Assembly: GCA_028687995.1 (NCBI GenBank)
Contig: JAQTZA010000004.1
Location: 186,001-250,000, forward strand
DNA from: Bacteroidales bacterium
GTDB lineage: Bacteria; Bacteroidota; Bacteroidia; Bacteroidales; UBA7332
Length of the DNA: 64,000 bases
Reading direction: 5' to 3'
Position numbers and translations under genes: made by a program. Below, one piece after another: positions 19,484-27,166 of the stretch; within the stretch, counting starts at the first letter, position 1, and each line of letters opens with the position of its first letter. The notes beneath the pieces are model-generated. The model had not been told where the DNA came from and did not search any database. It saw only the letters and a list, made by a program, of their open reading frames with translations.

Positions 19484-19837
19484 TTATTCACTTTTCTCTT
19501 TTTGTTTGTTTTCTTGTTTCATTTTAGCTAAAAGCTCTTTTTGAGTCGAGGTTAACAGTCCTTTGAGCTTTCCTTGAAATTTGCCGTGCGTTTGATTTCT
19601 TTTTATCTTTTTTTGATCATCCGTCAAAGCGTTGTTCGAATTGATTGCTTCAATTGTGTTTAATTTCTCGAGAATAAGTCCTTTAAATGCCGTTGTTTGT
19701 TCATCATTGAGTTGTAGAGCGGTTTGAAATTTCTTCAAGTCACGGTCAACTTTCTGATTAATCGTTAATGTCTCTTGAGCTGAAACGGTTGTTGCAGCAA
19801 AAATCAAAAAAAGGAGAATCATGCGAATTGTTTTCAT
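19484..19837 (-). CDS. Small periplasmic Spy/CpxP-like helical protein
   Basis: A 117-residue protein with a signal peptide (MILLFLIFAATTVSA) and an almost entirely helical, Lys/Gln-rich body. LQLNDEQTTAFKGLILEK and LTSTQKELLAKMKQE resemble the LTxxQ helices of Spy/CpxP periplasmic chaperone-like proteins common in Bacteroidota. There is no membrane segment after cleavage. It lies 31 bases after the esterase gene and 56 bases before copy 2 of the DGDY family, so it is probably in the same transcript. It may help fold exported enzymes of the operon, but that is only suggested by family and position. Confidence 0.7.
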   Translation of the reverse strand: MKTIRMILLFLIFAATTVSAQETLTINQKVDRDLKKFQTALQLNDEQTTAFKGLILEKLNTIEAINSNNALTDDQKKIKRNQTHGKFQGKLKGLLTSTQKELLAKMKQENKQKEKSE

Positions 19838-19868
19838 AAGGTCTAAGGTTTAAATGAATAATTGATTT

Positions 19869-20705
19869 TTATTTTTTGATGTAATTGAGCGATACTAAGA
19901 AATCATCGACCACCTGCATCGTTTTGTCGTAATATTCTTTGTTACTAATGTTGAAAAAACCGTGCTTTTGACCTTCATAGAAATGTAGATCGCAGCGAAT
20001 ACCGAGTGAATCCATTTTTTGTTTATAAAGTTCTATCGTTTTTACTGGAATCAAATTGTCGCTTGTACCTTGCATAATTACAGTTGGAGGAACTCCCTTT
20101 CGTAAATTATAATAAGGCGAAAATTTTAGATAATATGCCCCAACTCGTTCAAATCCATAATTGTCGGGACCATTGTTAATCACCGGATTGAATAATATTA
20201 ATGCGTTTGGATTCGCAGAAATAGTAGTGTCATCGCTGCTGTTGTTATATTCGTCAATGGTAGCACAAGCTGCAGCTAAATGTCCGCCGGCTGAACCTCC
20301 ACCAGCCGCGATCATATCAGAATTGATATGAAGTCGTTTGGCATTCACCCTGATATAGCGCATTGCACTTTTTGCATCTTTTACAGCCTCTTCAGGCGGA
20401 GTTCCAAATACACTAGATGTGCGATAATCTGCCAAAATGACGACTAATCCACGTTTCTTGAAATAGTCAGCATGGTGCTCGAATGCTTTAGGAGCGCCTG
20501 TGCGCCAACCTCCTCCAAAAAATAGCATCAATGCAGGATAATTTGCTGTATCGATTTTCGAATCTGGATAATAGAAATAGAGTTTTAAATCTGGATTGTT
20601 TCGATAAACTTCTGACGAACTGACCCCTTGTGGTTTCCGTTCGTCTGTTTGAGCTTGTGCGGTTGCACCAATCAACAGAATTAACCCAATCAATAATTTT
20701 TTCAT
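19869..20705 (-). CDS. Secreted alpha/beta-hydrolase (HSL/BD-FAE-like esterase)
   Basis: A 278-residue hydrolase with signal peptide IGLILLIGATAQAQ. FFGGGW stands where HSL-type esterases have the oxyanion-hole HGGG, with Phe in place of His. The nucleophile is Ser138 in GGGSAGG. The acid and base are probably the Asp in GTSDNLIP and the His in GQKHGFF. It would remove acyl (acetyl or feruloyl-type) groups from glycans; the exact ester is unknown. I start at 20705, where ATG follows GGGAAAA and opens the signal; the longer frame would overlap the end of the GH128 gene. The gap to GH128 is then 19 bases, indicating one operon. Confidence 0.85.
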   Translation of the reverse strand: MKKLLIGLILLIGATAQAQTDERKPQGVSSSEVYRNNPDLKLYFYYPDSKIDTANYPALMLFFGGGWRTGAPKAFEHHADYFKKRGLVVILADYRTSSVFGTPPEEAVKDAKSAMRYIRVNAKRLHINSDMIAAGGGSAGGHLAAACATIDEYNNSSDDTTISANPNALILFNPVINNGPDNYGFERVGAYYLKFSPYYNLRKGVPPTVIMQGTSDNLIPVKTIELYKQKMDSLGIRCDLHFYEGQKHGFFNISNKEYYDKTMQVVDDFLVSLNYIKK

Positions 20706-20724
20706 TTTTCCCAATGTAAAATCT

Positions 20725-21687
20725 CTACTTTCTGTAATATTGTCCTTCCAGAACTGATTTGTGATTAGCATAATATTGTCCTACGCGTGTTAACTCGCCA
20801 GTTTGCGGATCGAAAAGTTGCGATGAGGTCAATCCATATTTGTTTGCCGGTGGAGCACCAAACCAAGAATACCTTTTTACATACGGTTTCGAATCAAGCC
20901 AAGGCAATACGTCTGCCATAAAAGCAATCACATCATCTTGAGTGAATTTATTTGGAACAGTTTCTGTGGCAGCAGGATCATTCAAACAGAATTCTGTAAT
21001 CCAAATGGGCAAACCATACCGATTCCATACACTATCTACCAATGCTTTGAAATTCTCTGCTTTTGAAGGATACATGTGCATACATAGAAAATCAACCCTG
21101 TAGTTTTTCTCCTTGACAAGACTCATAAATTCATCCATCCAAATTGCTCCACTGTTTCCTTTCATTATACCGGCTGGTGCAGGCGATCCAAGAGGGATGT
21201 TAAATGACATTAAATATGGCCAATAATCTATTGCCTCCTGAGGTGTCATATCGGCTTGTGACGCTCCGTTGGGTTCATTAAAGCCGAGTAAATAATTAAC
21301 CTTCTTATTGGCAATTTCCCATTCGATTGTTTTCTTTGCAGCTATACCTATCGAAGTAGTTGTATCAGCTTTGCTGGTTCCCCAAATCATAGGAGCAAAC
21401 TCTTCTAACGATAAAAAATCGTTTCCTTCATCCCATTCTGGACCCCAAGTGTAGTACCAACCAACGTTGATGCTTCTGTTTCGTTCGTACCACATTTTTT
21501 TTGCAGGATCGGTCCACGTATTTCTTGATACTGCGGCTCCTTTTTTGATAACTTCCTTCCGAATAGGTTGGTCAGTCAGACGTTCTACTTTAATAATATA
21601 ATCTCCGTCAGGAAGGCTGGTGTAGGCTTCTTGAGCAAACCCAGTAACTGCAAGTGAAAGCAGAAAAGATGAGAATAGTTTTTTCAT
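20725..21687 (-). CDS. GH128-like glycoside hydrolase (Glyco_hydro_cc family), secreted
   Basis: A 320-residue enzyme with signal peptide FLLSLAVTGFAQ. A 20-residue leader (AYTSLPDGDYII) matches the mature start of the DGDY-family protein downstream. A TIM-barrel typical of GH128 follows: INVGWYYTWGPE, LLGFNEPNG with candidate acid/base Glu138, VDFLCMHMYP, and IWITEFCL with candidate nucleophile Glu232, then RYSWFG. Characterised GH128 members cut beta-1,3-glucans; that activity is inferred here. It is the first gene of a minus-strand run through esterase, T9SS proteins, sulfatase and GH78, with a promoter-like site 40 bases upstream. A laminarin-type enzyme in a sulfatase/rhamnosidase operon is unexpected, so its substrate may differ. 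Confidence 0.85.
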   Translation of the reverse strand: MKKLFSSFLLSLAVTGFAQEAYTSLPDGDYIIKVERLTDQPIRKEVIKKGAAVSRNTWTDPAKKMWYERNRSINVGWYYTWGPEWDEGNDFLSLEEFAPMIWGTSKADTTTSIGIAAKKTIEWEIANKKVNYLLGFNEPNGASQADMTPQEAIDYWPYLMSFNIPLGSPAPAGIMKGNSGAIWMDEFMSLVKEKNYRVDFLCMHMYPSKAENFKALVDSVWNRYGLPIWITEFCLNDPAATETVPNKFTQDDVIAFMADVLPWLDSKPYVKRYSWFGAPPANKYGLTSSQLFDPQTGELTRVGQYYANHKSVLEGQYYRK

Positions 21688-21724
21688 GAATTAAATAATT
21701 GTTTTTTGTTTTTCTAGCTGACCA

Positions 21725-21732
21725 CAAAGTTA
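21725..21732 (-). promoter_or_regulatory. Candidate -7 promoter element of the GH128 operon
   Basis: Minus-strand TAACTTTG fits TAnnTTTG, about 40 bases before the GH128 ATG. The rest of the 362-base divergent intergenic region (21688-22049) is AT-rich and holds no gene that I can see. Confidence 0.4.
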
Positions 21733-21950
21733 AATGGTCGGGGTAAAGAGTAAGAGGTGTTGGAATTCAATAATGTGGAAAATGAATTCAACGTATTAAA
21801 TCTCCCCTTCCTCCCCTATTCGAACATCTCTCTTTTCTAGCTTTCAATTCTTATTCTGAAGTTTTTTTATTTTTTATTTATTTAAGTAATCTAAAATTCG
21901 ATTTGTTTCGAATTGAATTTAGATTCAACCTTTTTAAATTTTGAGCGGAA

Positions 21951-21979
21951 TTGGGTTGCATTTGATATATCTAAATTTG
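21951..21979 (+). promoter_or_regulatory. Candidate promoter of the large T9SS surface protein
   Basis: TTG at 21951-21953, an 18-base spacer and TAAATTTG at 21972-21979 fit the Bacteroidota -33/-7 pattern. The leader to the ATG at 22050 would be about 65 nt. Confidence 0.45.
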
Positions 21980-22049
21980 TACTTATCAATTCTGGGTTTT
22001 TGAAATCCACTTTTATCAGTTTAATAAAAAACACCTTAAATCAATCATT

Positions 22050-24839
22050 ATGAAAAATCTAAACACACATCTTTCAAAAAAAGCGAAAAGTTCGATATGG
22101 ACAAATCGTTATTTCGGTTATGTAATTTTGCTTTTTAGTCTAATTCCGATTAGCTCTGTTATTGGACAAACCACTGTTTTTACGGATGATTTTAACAGAG
22201 GTGCTGTAGTCATTCCTTTAGGTAATGGGGGAACTCCTTCAATGACTTACACTACAGCAACCACAAGTACAGGAACAGGTGTATTATCTACTGGAGCTTA
22301 TTCCAGATCACAACAACTAAGTGGAAGCGATTATGTGGCAAATATAGTTCCGGCAAATAGTACTGCTTCTCAAACAGCTGGAAGAACATTTATCACAGCT
22401 CCATTATCAACTTATTCATCACCATTTGTTTCAACCTTGTCAAGCAATACTGGTCCGATCACTTGGACATTCAATATGCGGACGAACAGAACGACCGCGC
22501 TTTCTGGATTTGCAGGAAGTGCGTATGCTGCGGCTGTTGTTCTAGCTGCTACAAGTTCAGACTTTATGACTGCCAACGGATATGCTGTAGTTGAAGCTAA
22601 AGGAACAACAAGAAATGCAATTTCTTTAGTCCGATTTGCAGGTGGATTGGGTGCAACACCTACCACTATCATTGGTCCATCGACTGACTTGGCTACAAAT
22701 AATGTCAATTTCTTTAGTGTAAAAGTAGTTTATACTCCTGCAACAAATACTTGGCAACTTTATGTGAGAGACGATGCCAGCGCAACTGTAAAAGGAGATC
22801 CAACAACAACAGCAACACAAGTTGGATCTGATATGACCGACAACACATATACCGGATCTACAATGACTCATTTTGGATTCTTTTTGAATCACAGCACCCT
22901 CTCAGCAGCCAATATCACAAGCAATATGGGAGTATTTGATGATTTCAAAGTGACAGTTAATCCTGTACTTACACCATCATTGAGTATATCATCCTCAACT
23001 CTGACAGGATTTACATACATTACTGGATCTGGACCATCAGCTTCTCAAACATACAATCTCAGTGGTTTGAATTTGACCGGATATCCGGGAAATATTGCTG
23101 TAACAGGTTCTGCGAATTACGAAGTTTCGACAGATAATTTCTCATTTTCAAGTTCTGTAAACGTAGCTTATACCAGTGCTACTTTGAGTAGTACACCTAT
23201 TTATGTTCGTTTGAAAGCTGGATTAGGCGCTGCCAATTACGATTCAGAAACATTAGGAGCAAGTGGAGGCGGCGCTACGGCTTCAATTGTAACATGTAGT
23301 GGTTTAGTAGTTAATCCTCCCACCACTTACACTTGGCAGGGAGCAGATTTGGGTGATTGGACAGTTGATGCCAATTGGACACCAACTCGCACTTCACCTG
23401 CAATTAATGACATTCTTCAATTTACTGATGGTACTACTAAAGCTATTACTAATGTACCGACACAAACTATTGCTCAAATGGTTGTTTCCAATAATACTAC
23501 TGTTGAATTGCAATCTTCAGCATCAGCAGTTTTAACTATTGCAGGAAGTACAGGTGTTGATTTCGATGTGCAAAGTGGTTCGTCTCTCAAAATTATCCAA
23601 GCTACCAATACCATTGCAATTTCGTTGAATACTGGTGCTACGGGTTCAGTAGCAGGAAACATCACGTTCACTACAGCGGCTCACACGTTGACCTCACCAG
23701 ATGCAAGTGGAATTACTTTCCAAAGTGGATCGACATTCAACGAAGCTGCAGGTTGCGGTAATCCATTTGGAACAACAAACTTAAATTCAGTAGATTTTGC
23801 CAATGGATCAAGATTTATCTATCAAGGTGGAAGTAATCCTTTTGGGGCAACAGCTCCAAATTCAGTAGTGATTTGGAGCACTGGAAGCACTTTTGTTCAT
23901 CAATCAAGTGGAAATCCGGCTTTAGCAAATCGTACTTATGCAAACTTCGAATTGGATCAAACGGGTGTTAATTTTGGTTCTGCTTCACCCGTAACAATGG
24001 ATAATCTGACAGTCATTTCTGGAAATTGGGGAATGAATTTCCGTGCAGATTTCAATATCAAAGGAAATGTCAATGTAGCTTCTGGAGCGACTTTGAGATT
24101 TGAACCTACCTCTGCAGGGACTGTTATTTTTAGTGGTTCTTCTCCTCAGGCGTTTACCAATAATGGTACATTTATTAATGGATCGTTCTCTACTTTTAGT
24201 GTGACGAATGCTAGTCCGTTGGTATTCAATAACAATTCAGGTGCCGCACTTTCTAGTTCCGGATCAATTGCTGCAACTTTAAATAATCTTGGAACTCTCT
24301 ATCCAGGTGGAAATGCTGTGGTTGGAACATTTGATTTGACAGGTTCGTCAATTAATTTAGGAGGTACACTAAGTATGGATGTTACTAATTTGTCAACGTT
24401 TGATCAGGTGACTGCTTCATCTGCATCTACTTTAGATGTGACAGGCTTAGCATTGAATGTTTCTCAAGATCCAGCATTTATACCTGTTGATAAGGATAGC
24501 GTGATATTGATAACTGCTACTTCGGGCACCGTAACAGGCCCAGTAGCGAGCTATACTTTGCCTTCGGGTTGGTATTTGGTTTATTCACCCAATCGTATAA
24601 GTATGAAGTTTGATCTTGCTACCACACTTTCTGAAAAGAAAAAGGATAGATGGATTGCAGTTTCAGGTAAAGATGTGATTCTTAAATCAGATTTAGATCA
24701 ACCATTTATGGTTAATTTAATAACTGGACAAACGGTTAAAACTGGTGTCCTTAGGTCTGAAAATCAACGTATAACATTATCGAATGGATTGTATATTGTG
24801 AGCGTTGGGAATCAAAAAATGAAAGTGGTCATAAAGTAA
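22050..24839 (+). CDS. Large Ser/Thr-rich T9SS-secreted surface protein
   Basis: A 929-residue exported protein with a long N-terminus and signal (YVILLFSLIPISSVIGQ). Residues about 40-310 form a beta-sandwich-like domain (TVFTDDFNRG ... MGVFDDFKVTV), similar in layout to LamG or concanavalin-type modules. Next is a region of about 110 residues (LSGLNLTGYPGNIAVTGSANYEVSTD). A long Gly/Ser/Asn/Thr-rich stretch with short repeated strands (about 430-780) suggests a beta-helix. The T9SS tail ends GLYIVSVGNQKMKVVIK. No catalytic motif was recognised. It is monocistronic, with a promoter upstream and a strong hairpin terminator 41 bases downstream. Adhesion or glycan binding is the most likely role. 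Confidence 0.78.
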   Translation: MKNLNTHLSKKAKSSIWTNRYFGYVILLFSLIPISSVIGQTTVFTDDFNRGAVVIPLGNGGTPSMTYTTATTSTGTGVLSTGAYSRSQQLSGSDYVANIVPANSTASQTAGRTFITAPLSTYSSPFVSTLSSNTGPITWTFNMRTNRTTALSGFAGSAYAAAVVLAATSSDFMTANGYAVVEAKGTTRNAISLVRFAGGLGATPTTIIGPSTDLATNNVNFFSVKVVYTPATNTWQLYVRDDASATVKGDPTTTATQVGSDMTDNTYTGSTMTHFGFFLNHSTLSAANITSNMGVFDDFKVTVNPVLTPSLSISSSTLTGFTYITGSGPSASQTYNLSGLNLTGYPGNIAVTGSANYEVSTDNFSFSSSVNVAYTSATLSSTPIYVRLKAGLGAANYDSETLGASGGGATASIVTCSGLVVNPPTTYTWQGADLGDWTVDANWTPTRTSPAINDILQFTDGTTKAITNVPTQTIAQMVVSNNTTVELQSSASAVLTIAGSTGVDFDVQSGSSLKIIQATNTIAISLNTGATGSVAGNITFTTAAHTLTSPDASGITFQSGSTFNEAAGCGNPFGTTNLNSVDFANGSRFIYQGGSNPFGATAPNSVVIWSTGSTFVHQSSGNPALANRTYANFELDQTGVNFGSASPVTMDNLTVISGNWGMNFRADFNIKGNVNVASGATLRFEPTSAGTVIFSGSSPQAFTNNGTFINGSFSTFSVTNASPLVFNNNSGAALSSSGSIAATLNNLGTLYPGGNAVVGTFDLTGSSINLGGTLSMDVTNLSTFDQVTASSASTLDVTGLALNVSQDPAFIPVDKDSVILITATSGTVTGPVASYTLPSGWYLVYSPNRISMKFDLATTLSEKKKDRWIAVSGKDVILKSDLDQPFMVNLITGQTVKTGVLRSENQRITLSNGLYIVSVGNQKMKVVIK

Positions 24840-24879
24840 TAGTAAGTGTGTTTTAATTAAGTAGTTTTTTACTAAGATT

Positions 24880-24917
24880 CCCCTAGTTTTCGTGTGGTTC
24901 GAAAACTAGGGGATGTT
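24880..24917 (+). terminator. Rho-independent terminator of the large T9SS protein gene
   Basis: A perfect 13-base stem, CCCCTAGTTTTCG (24880-24892) with CGAAAACTAGGGG (24900-24912), has a 7-base loop and is followed by TGTTTTT. It also separates this gene from the convergent MBL-fold gene that ends at 24919. Confidence 0.92.
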
Positions 24918-24918
24918 T

Positions 24919-25641
24919 TTATATCTCCACACTTTCGCCTTTTTTCGTCCACTCAACTATTTTACCGCCTTTACTTTCGGCAAACGGCTTTATGGCCGCC
25001 GCGCTTTCGAAATATTTGCCAAAGTGCATGGGTGCGAATAAATCGGTTTTTATGGCAGAAAGAAACTGCTCAGCGCCACGCATATAGTCTTTACCAAGAC
25101 GTTTGTCTATAGGGAACATTGCAACATCAAGATGTGAAATTCGAGTGGAAATATCGCAAAGCTCCGATAAAAAATAATGTTCGGCTGACTCTACCTCTTC
25201 GGGTGTTGATTCTTCTTTCCAGTGCCAATTATTGAGATCGCCTGCATGAAAAATACGTTTTCCATCTATTTCAATTAGAAGCGAAACGCCGATATCTGTT
25301 GAGCCAAACGCGGTGATTTTAAGTAAATCATCTTCGAATATTTCAAACTTATCGATAAAATAGGCGTCATCGGCTTTTGCTTTATGACACAATAGAATGT
25401 CTTTCGAGAGAATATATATGATGTCAAGTCTTGTTTCTCGCCATTTTAGAATTTTCTTAGAAAAATGGTCGTGATGCGAATGAGAACTTAAAACATACAA
25501 ACGATTGTTCCTCGTTAAAAGCTGTTGATTGACATATCCCGAATTGAAATCACCCTCTGTATCTTTGAAGAAATCGATTAGAATAGTGAAATCTTCGCTT
25601 TCGATTGCAAAACAGCTATGATATATGTAGGTTAGTTTCAT
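24919..25641 (-). CDS. MBL-fold metal-dependent hydrolase
   Basis: A 240-residue cytoplasmic protein of the metallo-beta-lactamase fold (UlaG-like beta-lactamase_2 group). It begins MKLTYIYHSCFAIESEDFTILID and has the metal motif HSHHDHF, a later RIFHAGDLNNWHW (His and Asp ligands) and APMHFGKYFE near the end. The start at 25641 is preferred because the longer frame (TTG at 25674) overlaps a TAnnTTTG promoter site. It stands alone between convergent and divergent neighbours and has no obvious link to the PULs. The substrate is unknown; many relatives are annotated only as Zn-dependent hydrolases. Confidence 0.88.
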   Translation of the reverse strand: MKLTYIYHSCFAIESEDFTILIDFFKDTEGDFNSGYVNQQLLTRNNRLYVLSSHSHHDHFSKKILKWRETRLDIIYILSKDILLCHKAKADDAYFIDKFEIFEDDLLKITAFGSTDIGVSLLIEIDGKRIFHAGDLNNWHWKEESTPEEVESAEHYFLSELCDISTRISHLDVAMFPIDKRLGKDYMRGAEQFLSAIKTDLFAPMHFGKYFESAAAIKPFAESKGGKIVEWTKKGESVEI

Positions 25642-25671
25642 TTGATTATTGTGAATTTTTTCTTTGAAACG

Positions 25672-25679
25672 CAAATATA
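25672..25679 (-). promoter_or_regulatory. Candidate -7 promoter element of the MBL-fold gene
   Basis: Minus-strand TATATTTG fits TAnnTTTG and would give a leader of about 25-30 nt to the ATG at 25641. A -33 element is not clear. Confidence 0.4.
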
Positions 25680-25821
25680 GTGGTTGTTGTTTGAGTAACG
25701 ATTGAGTACAACTATTTTAGTGCATTAATTTCGATAATCAGAAAAGATTTGGTAAAACCGGAAAACTTGACGAAATTTGTCCCATAAAAGAATTTAAAAA
25801 TCAATAAATAGAAGGATTATA

Positions 25822-26262
25822 ATGAAAACAGCAAAAATGGTTACCGCAAAAGGCGAAATGAGTATCGTTTTTTTTGAAGAAGATGCACCGAAAGCAGTCG
25901 CTAATTTTATAAAATTATCAGAAAGTGGATTCTATAATGGATTAACTTTTCACCGTGTGATTCCAAATTTTGTGATTCAAGGTGGTTGTCCCAAAGGTAA
26001 TGGTGCTGGTGGTCCCGGTTATACTATTCCATGCGAATTAACGGGTGGTAATCAGTATCACGATCGTGGTGTTTTGTCGATGGCACATGCTGGACGCAAT
26101 ACGGGTGGTTCTCAGTTTTTCATCTGTCATTCACGCGAAAATACAGCCCATTTGGATAGAAATCACACCTGTTTTGGGAATGTGGTTGAAGGACTAGAAG
26201 TGATAGATGCGATTCGTCAGGGAGATAAAATTATCTCAATCACCATTGAAGATAAAGAGTAG
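25822..26262 (+). CDS. Cyclophilin-type peptidyl-prolyl cis-trans isomerase
   Basis: A 146-residue single-domain cyclophilin without signal peptide, so cytoplasmic. It has the family signature [13 protein letters not shown] (catalytic Arg in HRVIP), then [29 protein letters not shown] and [12 protein letters not shown]. It speeds cis-trans isomerisation at X-Pro bonds during folding. AGAAGGATTATA just before the ATG is a plausible ribosome-binding region. It is monocistronic, with a strong terminator 18 bases downstream, and has no functional tie to the sugar loci. Confidence 0.97.
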   Translation: MKTAKMVTAKGEMSIVFFEEDAPKAVANFIKLSESGFYNGLTFHRVIPNFVIQGGCPKGNGAGGPGYTIPCELTGGNQYHDRGVLSMAHAGRNTGGSQFFICHSRENTAHLDRNHTCFGNVVEGLEVIDAIRQGDKIISITIEDKE

Positions 26263-26280
26263 AATCTACTAGAATATTCA

Positions 26281-26321
26281 AAAATGGTTACAATTCAAAT
26301 TGAATTGTAACCATTTTTTGT
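26281..26321 (+). terminator. Terminator after the cyclophilin gene
   Basis: A perfect 17-base inverted repeat, AAAATGGTTACAATTCA (26281-26297) with TGAATTGTAACCATTTT (26301-26317), has a 3-base loop and is followed by TTG. The A-run on the left would make it work in both directions. Confidence 0.9.
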
Positions 26322-26801
26322 GTGGTCCCACTTGGATTATATTTGATTTTATTTTATCAGATTGTTGAGTTTTTTTAGAATTCTTGAAATGAAAAATTGG
26401 TTATTTTTCAGCCAAAACTGTTTTACACCTAATATTTTTAAGAAAACTGAACTTTTATTTCAATAATAAGATAATAGGTCTAAACATTGAACCCAAAAAC
26501 AGTGAAAATTGTTGAATTCCCAAATTATTTGATGTCTGATTGACGTTTGGGGTATTGCATATTATATTATTCGTTTTTGTTTGATAATAGTTTGACTTTT
26601 AGAAGAAGAAGTTCGTTAAATTTATCGACATAGTCCAAAATCTTGTGTAAACTCAAAAAACAGGATTCTGATTTTTTAATTTTGAATAGTCGCTATAAGA
26701 TCTGATATTTGCTTAAAAAATAAGTTTATAAGAGACAAAATTTGCAATTCATTGTTGTAGACTTCATTAAATGAACTATGATAATTTGTATGACTAAAGA
26801 A

Positions 26802-26843
26802 AAGAGCACTTGATTTCTCTGTCAAGTGCTCTTCGTATTTTAT
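26802..26843. terminator. Orphan hairpin, terminator-like
   Basis: A 12-base perfect stem, AAGAGCACTTGA (26802-26813) with TCAAGTGCTCTT (26822-26833), has an 8-base loop and is flanked by T-rich sequence on both strands. It could end the minus-strand FGE-like/PQQ transcript (gene stop 330 bases away) or an unseen small RNA. No adjacent gene explains it. Confidence 0.55.
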
Positions 26844-26890
26844 AAAATTTAGGGATTTGCAATATATAAATGTATACCTATTTTTCTATT

Positions 26891-26932
26891 TAGATTTAGA
26901 TTTAGATTTAGATTTAGATTTAGATTTAGATT
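26891..26932. repeat. Tandem hexamer repeat, seven TAGATT units
   Basis: Seven exact head-to-tail copies of TAGATT are followed by a degenerate copy (TAATTT). There are no spacers, so this is not CRISPR. It lies in non-coding DNA, 235 bases beyond the 3' end of the FGE-like/PQQ gene, and is a candidate variable-number locus. Confidence 0.97.
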
Positions 26933-27166
26933 TAATTTCACTATGAGACATTCCGCAACTTTATGCATTATATTTTATTTTTCATCTTTAGATTAGATTT
27001 TTTTGCAAATTTGATCTTCCAACCTAAGTTTGATCTTCATCCTTTTTTTGTCTGAATAATCATGCTTCAAATTCTTTCGCTCGCCTTCTTTCCTAAAAAT
27101 ACCCCAAAAGTTTTGTGTATAGCTTTCGGGATACGTTTACGTTTCAATCTATTCTAAACAAAAAAT

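Larger units (their letters stand above)
26263..27166. other. Gene-free 0.9-kb stretch
   Basis: No credible coding frame is seen on either strand between the cyclophilin and the first FGE-like/PQQ gene. It holds the cyclophilin terminator, an unassigned hairpin (26802-26833) and seven tandem TAGATT units (26891-26932). The rest is very AT-rich with no recognisable gene remnant. It separates the housekeeping genes from PUL 2. Confidence 0.7.

Noticed and set aside
26891-26932. Possible CRISPR-like array
   Set aside because: The seven hexamers are directly adjacent with no spacers, and no cas genes are present.
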